Positions 25,584-34,573 of a stretch of DNA of 64,000 nt are shown piece by piece. Positions within the stretch are counted from its first letter, which is position 1. The number at the start of each line of letters is the position of its first letter. The notes below the pieces were generated by a model, which saw nothing but the letters and a program-made list of their open reading frames with translations, was not told where the DNA came from and did not search any database. The stretch spans positions 23,526-87,525 of the forward strand of contig JACNKN010000035.1 of the NCBI GenBank assembly GCA_014382015.1, given 5' to 3'. This DNA is from Fidelibacterota bacterium (lineage in GTDB: Bacteria; Fidelibacterota; Marinisomatia; Marinisomatales; TCS55). Made by a program: the position numbers and the translations under genes.

Positions 25584-25595
25584 GACAAATTTGTC
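25584..25595. promoter_or_regulatory. Palindrome gacaaatttgtc with further half-sites (possible operator)
   Basis: A perfect 12-base palindrome lies 45 bases upstream of the minus-strand lipoprotein gene at 25539. Two more agacaaa half-sites follow within 30 bases (25602-25608 and 25616-25622). Spaced half-sites of this kind would suit a dimeric repressor or activator. The flanks are AT-rich and no regulator gene is nearby, so this is a weak call. Confidence 0.35.
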
Positions 25596-25725
25596 ATAAT
25601 ACAGACAAATTATATAGACAAAATTAATACAAAATAATCGTTTGCAATCCTCAAAGAATGAGAATATTAATCGTCATAAACGACTCTAAAAACTTTGAAG
25701 ATTAATCAACCTATTGTGGAACAGT

Positions 25726-26214
25726 TTATATCTGCTTCTTATATTTAATTTTATGGCATTCTTTTGGAAACCACTCATTACCGGTACTGGCATTTTCACA
25801 ATCCCGCTTAGAGGTATGACCAGTCACAGCATAATTCTCGTCGATACAATAAGGGTCTTTAACTTGATCAATATGAAATGACAGTTGGTTATTTGGCATA
25901 TCATAGGGGTTGCATTGATCTATTATACAAATGGTTCCACCCGCATCATACCATGTGAATGTTGTCACTTTTGCACCGGGGCCTGTTATCGTCTCAATTC
26001 CAGTCCCATCTTTTTTCAATTCCAGTGTAATGGTGAAGCCTTTACCCTTTAACCCACGCCACTCTGTGTCGTCGATTTCACCCTTGCAATCAGATATTTC
26101 GTAAATCCCCATTTCGGTCACGACCCATGTGCCTACAAACGGACTCAATTCTTCGTCTTCTTTTTCCGAACAGGCCAAAAGACCCAGAATCAGGAGTAAT
26201 AATATTTTTCTCAT
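25726..26214 (-). CDS. Small Cys-rich lipoprotein (paralogue of the gene at 24199-24675)
   Basis: A 162-residue lipoprotein: MRKILLLLILGLLAC gives the lipid Cys at residue 15, followed by SEKEDEELSPFVGTWVVTEMGIY. The shared core with the 24199 gene is SDCKGEIDDTEWRG and the C-terminal YCIDENYAVTGHTSKRDCENA...EWFPKEC. Both are small beta-rich proteins tied together by Cys residues that could form disulfides outside the cytoplasm. No function is known. It is divergent from lepA. Confidence 0.75.
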   Translation of the reverse strand: MRKILLLLILGLLACSEKEDEELSPFVGTWVVTEMGIYEISDCKGEIDDTEWRGLKGKGFTITLELKKDGTGIETITGPGAKVTTFTWYDAGGTICIIDQCNPYDMPNNQLSFHIDQVKDPYCIDENYAVTGHTSKRDCENASTGNEWFPKECHKIKYKKQI

Positions 26215-26327
26215 AATGTGTTCTAATTATTTATAATGATTTATGTTCCAAAAATTACAAAGGATGTATTGAAATTACTTGATTTTTGAATCGTAGTTTG
26301 ATGGGTGGGTAAGGTAATTTTCGCCCT

Positions 26328-28130
26328 ATGTCAACCGACCATATACGAAACTTTTGTATCATTGCACATATCGACCACGGTAAATCTACCTTGGCAGATC
26401 GCCTGTTAGAAGAAACCCATACACTTGCAAAAAAAGATATGAAAGCACAAGTGTTAGATAGTATGGATTTGGAACGGGAAAGAGGCATCACGATTAAAAG
26501 TCATCCGATCCAGATGAAGTATTCTCATAGCAACGGGCAGCAATATATTTTCAATTTAATTGATACACCAGGGCATGTGGATTTTACATATGAAGTGTCT
26601 CGATCTTTAGCTGCATGTGAGGGAGCCTTGCTGTTAGTCGATGCGGTGCAAGGTGTGGAAGCCCAAACAGTGAGTAATAGTTATTTAGCGATCGAAAATG
26701 ATTTAACTATTATACCCGTCATTAACAAAGTCGATTTGGATGGTGCACGCATCAAAGAGGTGACCCATCAAATCATTGAATTAATTGGTTGTGATGAGAG
26801 TGAAATAATTTCTGCCAGTGCAAAAAGCGGAATTGGAATTCAGGATGTATTTGATGCCATTTTAGATCGAATTCCGCCGCCGGATGATCGATCGGACATG
26901 TCGCTCCGAGCCATGATATTTGATTCTATGTACGATAACTATAAAGGTGCAATTCCGTACATTCGCGTGTTTGATGGTGTGCTCAAACCGGGAGACACGG
27001 TTGACTTTTTTGCTCATGACCGTCAATACGATGTTACGGAAGTGGGGCATTTTATTTTAAAGCAGGTCCCGGCGAAGGAATTGCGAGCCGGTGATGTCGG
27101 TTACCTGTTGGGTAGTATACGGAATGTTTCTCATATTCTCCCTGGAGACACGATAACAACAAAAGTTAATCCTGCACCGGAAGCATTGCCTGGATATAAA
27201 GAAATAAAGCCCATGGTGTTTTCGGGTTTGTATCCTTCAGATGCGGATGATTATGACCAGTTAAGATCTGCCTTGGATAAACTAAAAATGAATGATGCAT
27301 CGTTACTATTTGAACCTGAAACCAGTGAAGCATTAGGGTTTGGTTTTAGGTGCGGATTTTTAGGTTTACTTCATATGGAAATTATTCAAGAAAGACTGGA
27401 ACGTGAATTTGATATTGCATTGGTGACCACATCTCCCAATGTTCAATATAAAGTTGAACTCAAAGATGGGTCCATTGTAGAGGTGGATACTCCAGCAAAA
27501 ATGCCGTCAACAGGCGACATTCAATCTATTTTAGAACCCCATGTCTCCGCAGAAATAATCACCCCAAAAGAATACATTGGGGGCATCATGACCCTTTGTC
27601 AAAAGAAGCGGGGTATATATAAAAATACGAATTATATCACGGCTGACAAAGCCCAGTTACATTATGATTTACCTTTGGGAGAAATTATTTTTGACTTTTA
27701 TGATAAACTAAAATCCACTACAAGGGGTTACGCATCTTTAGATTATCACATTTCTGATTACGTATCGGGTGATTTAAAAAAATTAGATATTTTGATCAAT
27801 AATGAGACTGTGGATGCTTTATCTATGATTACCCATTCCAATGATGCATATGATCGCGGGGTTGCTTTATGCTCCAAATTAAAAGAATTGATTCCCAGGC
27901 AAATGTTTGATGTACCTATCCAAGCTTCATTGGGTCATAAAATAATAGCCCGATCTACGGTTAAAGCCATTAAGAAAAATGTGACAGCTAAATGTTATGG
28001 GGGAGATATTACCCGAAAACAAAAATTATGGAAAAAGCAGAAAGAGGGAAAAAAACGAATGAAATCAATTGGAAGGGTAGAAATTCCACAGGAAGCGTTA
28101 TTGGCCGTACTTCAAATTGACTCAGATTAA
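26328..28130 (+). CDS. lepA: Elongation factor 4 (LepA)
   Basis: A translational GTPase of 600 residues that can back-translocate the ribosome. G1 is IAHIDHGKSTLADRLLE, G2 in RERGITIKSHP, G3 in DTPGHVDF, G4 in VINKVDL, and G5 in ISASAKSGIGI. The LepA-specific C-terminal domain is present: YHISDYVSGDLKKLDILIN, then VTAKCYGGDITRKQKLWKKQKEGKKRMK and GRVEIPQEAL. The C-terminal end marks it as LepA rather than EF-G. It has a single gene transcript layout, with gaps of over 100 and 80 bases on each side. Confidence 0.97.
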   Translation: MSTDHIRNFCIIAHIDHGKSTLADRLLEETHTLAKKDMKAQVLDSMDLERERGITIKSHPIQMKYSHSNGQQYIFNLIDTPGHVDFTYEVSRSLAACEGALLLVDAVQGVEAQTVSNSYLAIENDLTIIPVINKVDLDGARIKEVTHQIIELIGCDESEIISASAKSGIGIQDVFDAILDRIPPPDDRSDMSLRAMIFDSMYDNYKGAIPYIRVFDGVLKPGDTVDFFAHDRQYDVTEVGHFILKQVPAKELRAGDVGYLLGSIRNVSHILPGDTITTKVNPAPEALPGYKEIKPMVFSGLYPSDADDYDQLRSALDKLKMNDASLLFEPETSEALGFGFRCGFLGLLHMEIIQERLEREFDIALVTTSPNVQYKVELKDGSIVEVDTPAKMPSTGDIQSILEPHVSAEIITPKEYIGGIMTLCQKKRGIYKNTNYITADKAQLHYDLPLGEIIFDFYDKLKSTTRGYASLDYHISDYVSGDLKKLDILINNETVDALSMITHSNDAYDRGVALCSKLKELIPRQMFDVPIQASLGHKIIARSTVKAIKKNVTAKCYGGDITRKQKLWKKQKEGKKRMKSIGRVEIPQEALLAVLQIDSD

Positions 28131-28210
28131 ATCTTATAAAATATCTCCTTTTCCTAAAGCTATGGCAAATAGGATAGCCAGTCCATCCTCCTTTTAACTA
28201 ACGATCACAA

Positions 28211-28930
28211 ATGAATCATTCAAATTACTGGAAAGAAACCCACACGCCTCTTTACAGTTTTATATTTACGTTACCGTTATTTCTGGTGTACGAAATTGGA
28301 ATATTTTCCATTGCTACGAGTGATTTACCTTTATTAAGAAATGGGGCCGATGTAATTATGCGCCAAATGATGGAAATGCTTGGCGTCTTTGGACCATATG
28401 GATTCAGCGGTTCATTTTTGATTGGTTTTATGATTGCATTTCTTCGGCAGAAGAAAAAGTTAATGTCCACAGCTATTCGCGGTGAATATTTATTAACCAT
28501 GTTGTTTGAAAGCATAGGCTGGGCCATTATTCTGACAATTGTAATGATATGGTTCCCAATACTGCTCATGAATGGCAAAGATGGTCGGTTACTCCAACAG
28601 GTTGTATTGGCAATTGGTGCAGGGATATATGAAGAGTTCGTTTTTCGTGTAATTTTGATTACGGGTCTGGCGGCTGTCCTTGAATTTATTTTTCAATGGG
28701 GTCCGGCAGGTAAGAAAGTAGGCGCAGTGATTTTAGCCGCCATGCTATTTTCGGGATTCCATTTTGTGGGTGCGTTTGGAGAACCACCCTCAATGTATAT
28801 ATTTTTTGTTCGGATGGTAGCCGGAATCGTATTGGGTGCTATCTATGTGCTCCGTGGATTTGGTGTGGCAGCCTATACTCATACGATTTATGATTTATTT
28901 GTATTAGTAAAATTCACCACATCTTCATGA
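28211..28930 (+). CDS. CPBP-family intramembrane metalloprotease
   Basis: The 239-residue membrane protein has the CPBP (Abi) motifs: GAGIYEEFVFRVILITG with the paired Glu and Arg (EE-x3-R), and LFSGFHFVGAFGEPPS with the later metal-binding His, followed by VAGIVLGAIYVLRGFGVAAYTHTIYDLF with another His. Such proteases process membrane-bound or prenylated substrates, and some confer bacteriocin self-immunity. The substrate is unknown. It follows lepA by 80 bases. Confidence 0.88.
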   Translation: MNHSNYWKETHTPLYSFIFTLPLFLVYEIGIFSIATSDLPLLRNGADVIMRQMMEMLGVFGPYGFSGSFLIGFMIAFLRQKKKLMSTAIRGEYLLTMLFESIGWAIILTIVMIWFPILLMNGKDGRLLQQVVLAIGAGIYEEFVFRVILITGLAAVLEFIFQWGPAGKKVGAVILAAMLFSGFHFVGAFGEPPSMYIFFVRMVAGIVLGAIYVLRGFGVAAYTHTIYDLFVLVKFTTSS

Positions 28931-28976
28931 TGAAAATCAGTAATTTCATCGTCTATTTTTGGGGAAAAATATCAAA

Positions 28977-29840
28977 ATGAAAAAATCAATACTCGTTCTA
29001 TTCTTTTTAAAAGTACTTGTGTCTCAATCATCACCATTTGATTTGTTCGATGCGGTGGTCTATTCTGAATACTATTATGATGGTATTATGGTTGAATTAA
29101 ATGGAGAGGTCAAAAACGAAAGTTTACCATTAAACCTGGAAATGGCTGTACCCGCCAGCACCGACAGTGTTTTTTTTGTAAGTGGATCAGCTGAAACGGA
29201 GTCAGAGGTAAAGCATCTTTCTGTCTTGAAATCAAATAATCGATCTTTTATTCAGATAAATGTACTCGAACCTATATTTCGGATTTTCGTTTTTTATCCT
29301 GTGAGGAAAGATGGAATAAACCGATCAGGTGAATACAATCTTGAAATAAATCAAAACGTTGACGATGCCCACATTGTTGTCCAGGAACCGCTTATTGCAG
29401 AAAATTTTACTTTTTCAGAACAAGATGCGGAAACTTTTCAGGATCAACATGGATTAAACTTTAGACGAATTCATATTCATGATTACCGCGCAAATACAAC
29501 GAAAACTATTACGTTTAATTATCAGAATCCAAGTGGAGAAATTTCGATCAATAAATTACAGCAAATGTTATCCGGGGGTAATGTTGGAACTGCCCAACCA
29601 AGTCAAGGAACTGTGAATGCACCGCCTATTCGACATAAACTCCCTCTTTGGCAGCCCTTGGTTGTCCTAGGAATCGTGAGTGTAGTGGTGGGTTTAATGT
29701 TTCGGTCTCAGCAAAAATCTGAATTGAAGCAAACACCAATGAAAAAATCTGAAAATGCTCAGGGGAATTATTGTCCTCAATGTGGATCCGTCGTTCAATC
29801 GGATCATAAATTTTGTGCAAATTGTGGGGGACAGCTTTAA
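28977..29840 (+). CDS. Secreted/membrane protein with C-terminal zinc ribbon
   Basis: The 287-residue product (start ATG 28977, preceded by ggggaaaa) has a signal peptide (ILVLFFLKVLVSQSS), a beta-rich domain of about 200 residues with no recognised family, a transmembrane helix LWQPLVVLGIVSVVVGLMF, and a C-terminal zinc ribbon YCPQCGSVVQSDHKFCANCGGQL. The ribbon should face the cytoplasm and the large domain the periplasm. Zinc ribbons on the cytoplasmic tail are frequent in poorly known membrane proteins. A longer frame from TTG 28959 is less likely. It abuts lgt without a gap. Confidence 0.7.
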   Translation: MKKSILVLFFLKVLVSQSSPFDLFDAVVYSEYYYDGIMVELNGEVKNESLPLNLEMAVPASTDSVFFVSGSAETESEVKHLSVLKSNNRSFIQINVLEPIFRIFVFYPVRKDGINRSGEYNLEINQNVDDAHIVVQEPLIAENFTFSEQDAETFQDQHGLNFRRIHIHDYRANTTKTITFNYQNPSGEISINKLQQMLSGGNVGTAQPSQGTVNAPPIRHKLPLWQPLVVLGIVSVVVGLMFRSQQKSELKQTPMKKSENAQGNYCPQCGSVVQSDHKFCANCGGQL

Positions 29841-30686
29841 ATGTGGCCTATTATTATTGACTTTGGGGAAGTGAGTATTTTTGGTTTCGAATTCCATCCT
29901 GTGATTAACTCCTATGGGTTTATGCTCATGATGGCATTCTATTCCTGTTATTATTTTCTCAATAAAGATTTAAAAGAAATGGGGTATGAGTCCAAGTTGG
30001 CTGCAGATATGGTATTTGCCGCAGCAGTTGGGGGTATTCTTGGTTCCAAGATTTACTATTTACTTGAGAATTTTGATCGCGTGATGGCCGATCCCATGGG
30101 TATGATTTTTAGTGGGGCTGGACTGGTATTTCTAGGCGGTCTAATGGGGGGGACCTTAGGTGTCACCTGGGTATTAAAGAAGAATAAACTACCATGGTTG
30201 AAATTTGCGGATGTAGTCGCACCTCTATTGATACTTGGCTACGCAATTGGTCGAATTGGTTGTTTGTTGGTAGGTGATGATTATGGAAAACCAACTCATT
30301 TGCCCTGGGGAATTGCCTTCCCGGATGGATTGCCGCCTTCCACCTATCGTGTTTTTCAAACTTATTATCCTTGGATAAATTTAGAAGGATTTGATCCCGG
30401 TGTTCTGACAGTTCATCCCACGCAAATCTATGAAACATTACTGGGGTTTGGGATATTTTACTTTTTATATAAAAAACGAAAAACAATCACTGTGGTGGGG
30501 AGTCTATTTTTTACCTATCTGATTTTCGCCGGTACAGAACGATTTATCATTGAATTTTTGCGGGTAAATCCCAAATACTTATTTGGACTAAGCGGATCTC
30601 AGCTCATTTCTATAGGCATGATTGCAATTGGGTCATGGTTTTTAACTCATCAAGTAAAACCACCTTCGGAAGCGCCATCTGAATAG
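29841..30686 (+). CDS. lgt: Prolipoprotein diacylglyceryl transferase
   Basis: Lgt attaches diacylglycerol to the lipobox Cys of prolipoproteins in the inner membrane, the first step of lipoprotein maturation. The 281-residue protein has the family pattern: VINSYGFMLMMAF, GGILGSKIYYLLENF, the signature GAGLVFLGGLMGGTLGVTWVL and VAPLLILGYAIGRIGCLLVGDDYGKPTHLPWGIAFPDG, then HPTQIYETLLGF. The GRIGC(L)-GDDYG Lgt motif with the essential Arg is intact. The window encodes many lipoproteins that would need it. Confidence 0.95.
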   Translation: MWPIIIDFGEVSIFGFEFHPVINSYGFMLMMAFYSCYYFLNKDLKEMGYESKLAADMVFAAAVGGILGSKIYYLLENFDRVMADPMGMIFSGAGLVFLGGLMGGTLGVTWVLKKNKLPWLKFADVVAPLLILGYAIGRIGCLLVGDDYGKPTHLPWGIAFPDGLPPSTYRVFQTYYPWINLEGFDPGVLTVHPTQIYETLLGFGIFYFLYKKRKTITVVGSLFFTYLIFAGTERFIIEFLRVNPKYLFGLSGSQLISIGMIAIGSWFLTHQVKPPSEAPSE

Positions 30687-30693
30687 TAGACCA

Positions 30694-31524
30694 TTTTTTC
30701 TCCTCTTTTTTCTGCTTTTTATTGGGGATATCTGCTCCCAAACTGCCCATGAAGTAGGCCGCATTGATCTTACGGTAAACATCCTTAATGCTGAGTTTCA
30801 GCCCGATCAATTTGTTAAAGTTCCCAATGGTTTAGTATTCCTGGATTCTGACCGCCGCCGGATTGGACGATGGGGATCTGATTCATTAGTTATCGAAGGG
30901 GGATTTGGCTCAAGAAAATCCGGTTTATTTGACCCTGTTGGAATTGTGTCCAATCAATTGGATATATACATATTAGATCAATCGGAAAGCAAAATCAGCC
31001 GGTGGGATGCCCAATTAAACTTTATATACGCCCAACCCATTATATTTGAAGGAATTCCTTTATATCCAGAAGTGTTCAGCGTGGATCAACGGGGAAGGAT
31101 GGCAGTCTATTCCCCGGAAACTCAAGAGATATATTTGACGGATCCGGGTTCAAATCGACTGAATCCATTTATTGATTTAAATCGAATCCCAAATGCACAT
31201 GAATGCATCCGGTCTTTGGCATTTGGGAATCAAGATCAATTGGCCATTCTATTTGATTGTACGAAAGAGGTTCATTTATACTCACGATCAGGGAAATTGG
31301 AACGACGATTCAGTATCGAAGTTGACAACTCCATTACAATAATTCAACTAGGGGGAAAATGGCTTGTAATTAATGGAGATGGTCAGTTTCAGTATTTGGG
31401 TGAAAAACCATTGAATCTGCCATTAAAGGACCTATTAATTCTGGATGCAATCGCGGATGATGGCTTCCTCAATATTTTGACCGATTCTCATTTGATTATT
31501 TATGATATTCTTGACCAGCCATAA
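30694..31524 (+). CDS. Secreted beta-propeller-like protein; 5' end without a standard start codon
   Basis: The coding frame runs from just after two stop codons (30685-30690) to 31524, giving roughly 276 residues. It has repeated strands such as FLDSDRRRIGRWGSD, DIYILDQSESKISRWDA and VHLYSRSGKLERRF, the pattern of NHL-type propellers. The region just upstream encodes the end of a signal peptide (FIGDICSQTAHEVG), closely like EICSQS in the lolA gene. No ATG, GTG or TTG occurs between the stops and that signal; the first ordinary start (GTG 30946) would cut off 84 residues of clear coding sequence. Either ATT 30694 is used or one base is missing in the T-rich stretch. The stop overlaps the next gene by 23 bases. 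Confidence 0.6.
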   Translation, partial: FFLLFFLLFIGDICSQTAHEVGRIDLTVNILNAEFQPDQFVKVPNGLVFLDSDRRRIGRWGSDSLVIEGGFGSRKSGLFDPVGIVSNQLDIYILDQSESKISRWDAQLNFIYAQPIIFEGIPLYPEVFSVDQRGRMAVYSPETQEIYLTDPGSNRLNPFIDLNRIPNAHECIRSLAFGNQDQLAILFDCTKEVHLYSRSGKLERRFSIEVDNSITIIQLGGKWLVINGDGQFQYLGEKPLNLPLKDLLILDAIADDGFLNILTDSHLIIYDILDQP

Positions 31525-34500
31525 AGCGGTTTATTGGGGTCTGTTGACAGGATTCCTGATTTCACAGGATTCAACTCAATTAGGATTACCGTCTCAGATT
31601 GGACCCATTATTGATTCATTACCTATTTTAGATAGCTTATGGGTGGATACACTTCAGACTAAAAACGAATCGCCCAATCATTCAGCCGTTCAACCACTCA
31701 ATCAACCCAATCTTTTTCCCATAAATGCATCCGGCACATTCTTCCGGGGGATTGAAATGTCCAGCCAGGGAATGGGTGGTTTAAACGGTGGACTTCGTTT
31801 TCAGTTAGCGGGAAAACTGAGCGAAAACATTCGTGTATCCGGTACCGTCACCGATGAATCATTCCCCATTCAACCAGAAGGAAATACAGCCGCTTTAGAT
31901 GAATTAGACAAAGTTTATTTAAATGTATCTTATCCGGCTGGGGATTTAACTGCGGGAGATTTAACTGTAACAAATAAATCTGGTAAGTTTAATAATAACA
32001 AAAGAAATATAGTAGGAATAAAGAATAGCATTAAACAAAATAATATGAAAATCCGAACGATAATAGGACAATCTAAAGGGAAATATAATCGGGTTGAGTT
32101 GAAAGGAAGCGATGGGAGACAAGGGCCTTACTTTCTCACATCGAAGGATGGACAAAGGAATGTTATTATTTCTGCCGGTTCCGAAACGGTATGGCTCAAT
32201 GGACAAAAATTAGGGCGAGGGGAGGATCGAGATTATACCATTGACTATGCCTCCGCTGAATTAACATTTACACCAAAACATTTAATCTATTTCGATTCAG
32301 ACATTGATATTGAATACCAGTATTCCGAATCCACGTACACATCCAATTATATGGGGGCGGGGCTTGACGGTACCATTGGTGAGAAGGGGCAATACAGTAT
32401 TTCTTATATTGATGAACGGGACAATACATCTGTTTCATTTTTAACTTCTGAGCAGAAAACTGCTTTTAAAGAAAATGATATTGTTTACCAATCGGGTGTG
32501 GTTCAAGATTCTTTGGGGGATTATGCGTTAATCAATGGTACATATCTATTTATGCATGCAGCATATTATGTATTACCTGAAGATCGATATACTGTCACCT
32601 TCAGTCCTGATCCCGCCGGAGAGTATGTTCGAAAAATTTCTGAACAAAATCGTATATATTATGCATTTGTTTTCACAGACGAAATTGATAACCGCCAACG
32701 CTATTCTCCGGGCCGGTCACTGAGGGCTCCGGTGAGTCACCAATTACTTCAGTTTGATTCTAATATATCATTAAGACAGGGTATGTCTCTATCCACAGAA
32801 GGTGCCTTTTCTGTGCAGGAAAATAACGTGTATTCCAATCGGTCGGCGTCCCAAAACAATGGGAATGCATTTCGAATGGCTTTAGACCAAAAGGAAATAT
32901 CTCTGGGTAAAATTCAATTGGGGTTTGGATTGGAGTATTGGCAGAATTCATCTGACTTTCAATCCTTAAGCCGAGATAGAAGTGTCAATTTTAATGAATC
33001 ATGGGATGTGACGAATTTGGAAGAAAAGAGTGGAGAATCCATGTCGTCTCTCAAAACCGAAATCGAGATTGGGAATAGACTAAAGAGTGAGATTGACCTA
33101 TCTCGATTGGCTCGGGGAGATACAAAAAGAGATCGAACTGAGATCAATTTGAATTATAATGGGAAATTGATTAATAACGCTCGGGTGAGGTGGAATAAAG
33201 TTCAATCAGAAATTGGATTTCAAGAGTTGGATGGTCATATCCGATTATTCAATGGACCGTTGAAGCCCTTTGTAACATTGGTCCACGAAATGCGGGAAAA
33301 ATCGTATCGTTTTGATGATATGCTCGTGGGGTTGGATTTTGCTGGAATTAATCGTTCTTTTTCTTTGGGGGTCGGTCAACGGGAAGATCAATTGGCCTCT
33401 TTCAATGATCCTACAAAAATGGAAACGACTCAAACTGGAAAAATCCTCCAAGCTGATTATAAGTCCCGCCAAAAATCAGGGTGGCGGCAGGAATGGATGT
33501 ACCGTCAGAGAATTCAAGAAAATGACGAAGGCGAAAAACAGAATGATTTTAATTCCATGCGGGCAGCGGTGAATTTTCGGGATCGAAAAAGTCCATTTCA
33601 GTTGGATCTGGTTTTAAACTCTCAGATATCCATGCGTGAAACTCGGGCAGTGGTTTATGATTCGATTGGTGTGGGTCTCGGCTATTATCGTTACGATTCC
33701 AAATTAAATGAATACATTTCCGATGCCAACGGCGCCTACGTGGCCCATACGGTTTTTACCGGGGACCGAAAACATGGTTCCCAGTTGGATGGATTAACAC
33801 GTTTCTCAATCGATTTTTCCAAATGGAAATTTGATCGTCTCAAAAACTGGAAATATCGTTATTTATATCGATTGAATTTTCATGGATCGAAATTTTCCAT
33901 TCTAAAGGCCCAAATGGATGTTGGAGAAGTTTATCGAAATAATTTTCGCCATGAGTTAATTCACAAAAAACGAAAAGGAAAAAACCGACATCGCATTTGG
34001 AATCAGAATACTTTTAATTATAACGGATTGGATCCACGAGGATGGGAGTTACGGGATCGAATGGAATATGGCCTCGAATCTCAGATCAGTCTTTCACATA
34101 ATAACCATTTAATATTTGATGGGGATTACCACAAAGCTACAGTATGGTCAGAAAATGATCGTATTACCCCCCGCGACTTGATTGGCTTTAATTCAGAATT
34201 AGGGATAAAGGGGCAATCTGAGGGGAATTTCCAATGGGATTCACGGGTAGTGTACTATCAGGATCATATTGAATTCAAACCATTTAAACCTCAAATAGTG
34301 GATGCGATTGGCATGAAAATGAATTGGACTCAGTTTATTGGTAATGATGGCCGAATCGAAGGGAATGTTGAATATTATCAGGCCAATGGATTTGAATCCA
34401 TGCCGCCGGAAGCATTGAAGGGGATTGCCAATAATCAAACTATCCGTGCGAACATTATGGCATCTATGTTTTTAGGTAAATCACTTTCCGTCAATGCAAC

Positions 34501-34573
34501 CATGTTTTACATAGATGATGATCGGTATAACGGATTTATCAAACTCCGGGGAGAAGTCCGTGCCCACTTTTAA
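31502..34573 (+). CDS. Very large putative outer-membrane beta-barrel protein
   Basis: The 1023-residue product has a signal peptide (AVYWGLLTGFLISQDST, cut near Gln) and a long beta-rich body. An early domain reads LAGKLSENIRVSGTVTDESFPIQPEG, followed by GSDGRQGPYFLTSKDGQRNVIISAGSETVWLNGQ and GRGEDRDYTIDYASAELTFT, a motif I recognise from large uncharacterised proteins of FCB-group bacteria. The rest is full of alternating hydrophobic strands (for example YRYLYRLNFHG, RVRWNKVQSEIG) and ends FIKLRGEVRAHF, with a terminal Phe as in barrel proteins. It is probably a large outer-membrane protein; no transport or secretion role can be shown. It lies between a propeller gene and an Omp85-like gene. 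Confidence 0.6.
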   Translation: MIFLTSHKAVYWGLLTGFLISQDSTQLGLPSQIGPIIDSLPILDSLWVDTLQTKNESPNHSAVQPLNQPNLFPINASGTFFRGIEMSSQGMGGLNGGLRFQLAGKLSENIRVSGTVTDESFPIQPEGNTAALDELDKVYLNVSYPAGDLTAGDLTVTNKSGKFNNNKRNIVGIKNSIKQNNMKIRTIIGQSKGKYNRVELKGSDGRQGPYFLTSKDGQRNVIISAGSETVWLNGQKLGRGEDRDYTIDYASAELTFTPKHLIYFDSDIDIEYQYSESTYTSNYMGAGLDGTIGEKGQYSISYIDERDNTSVSFLTSEQKTAFKENDIVYQSGVVQDSLGDYALINGTYLFMHAAYYVLPEDRYTVTFSPDPAGEYVRKISEQNRIYYAFVFTDEIDNRQRYSPGRSLRAPVSHQLLQFDSNISLRQGMSLSTEGAFSVQENNVYSNRSASQNNGNAFRMALDQKEISLGKIQLGFGLEYWQNSSDFQSLSRDRSVNFNESWDVTNLEEKSGESMSSLKTEIEIGNRLKSEIDLSRLARGDTKRDRTEINLNYNGKLINNARVRWNKVQSEIGFQELDGHIRLFNGPLKPFVTLVHEMREKSYRFDDMLVGLDFAGINRSFSLGVGQREDQLASFNDPTKMETTQTGKILQADYKSRQKSGWRQEWMYRQRIQENDEGEKQNDFNSMRAAVNFRDRKSPFQLDLVLNSQISMRETRAVVYDSIGVGLGYYRYDSKLNEYISDANGAYVAHTVFTGDRKHGSQLDGLTRFSIDFSKWKFDRLKNWKYRYLYRLNFHGSKFSILKAQMDVGEVYRNNFRHELIHKKRKGKNRHRIWNQNTFNYNGLDPRGWELRDRMEYGLESQISLSHNNHLIFDGDYHKATVWSENDRITPRDLIGFNSELGIKGQSEGNFQWDSRVVYYQDHIEFKPFKPQIVDAIGMKMNWTQFIGNDGRIEGNVEYYQANGFESMPPEALKGIANNQTIRANIMASMFLGKSLSVNATMFYIDDDRYNGFIKLRGEVRAHF

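Noticed and set aside
30731-30745. Programmed -1 frameshift at cccaaac in the propeller gene
   Set aside because: The heptamer does not fit the X-XXY-YYZ rule in the upstream frame, and a one-base error in the T run gives a better signal peptide.
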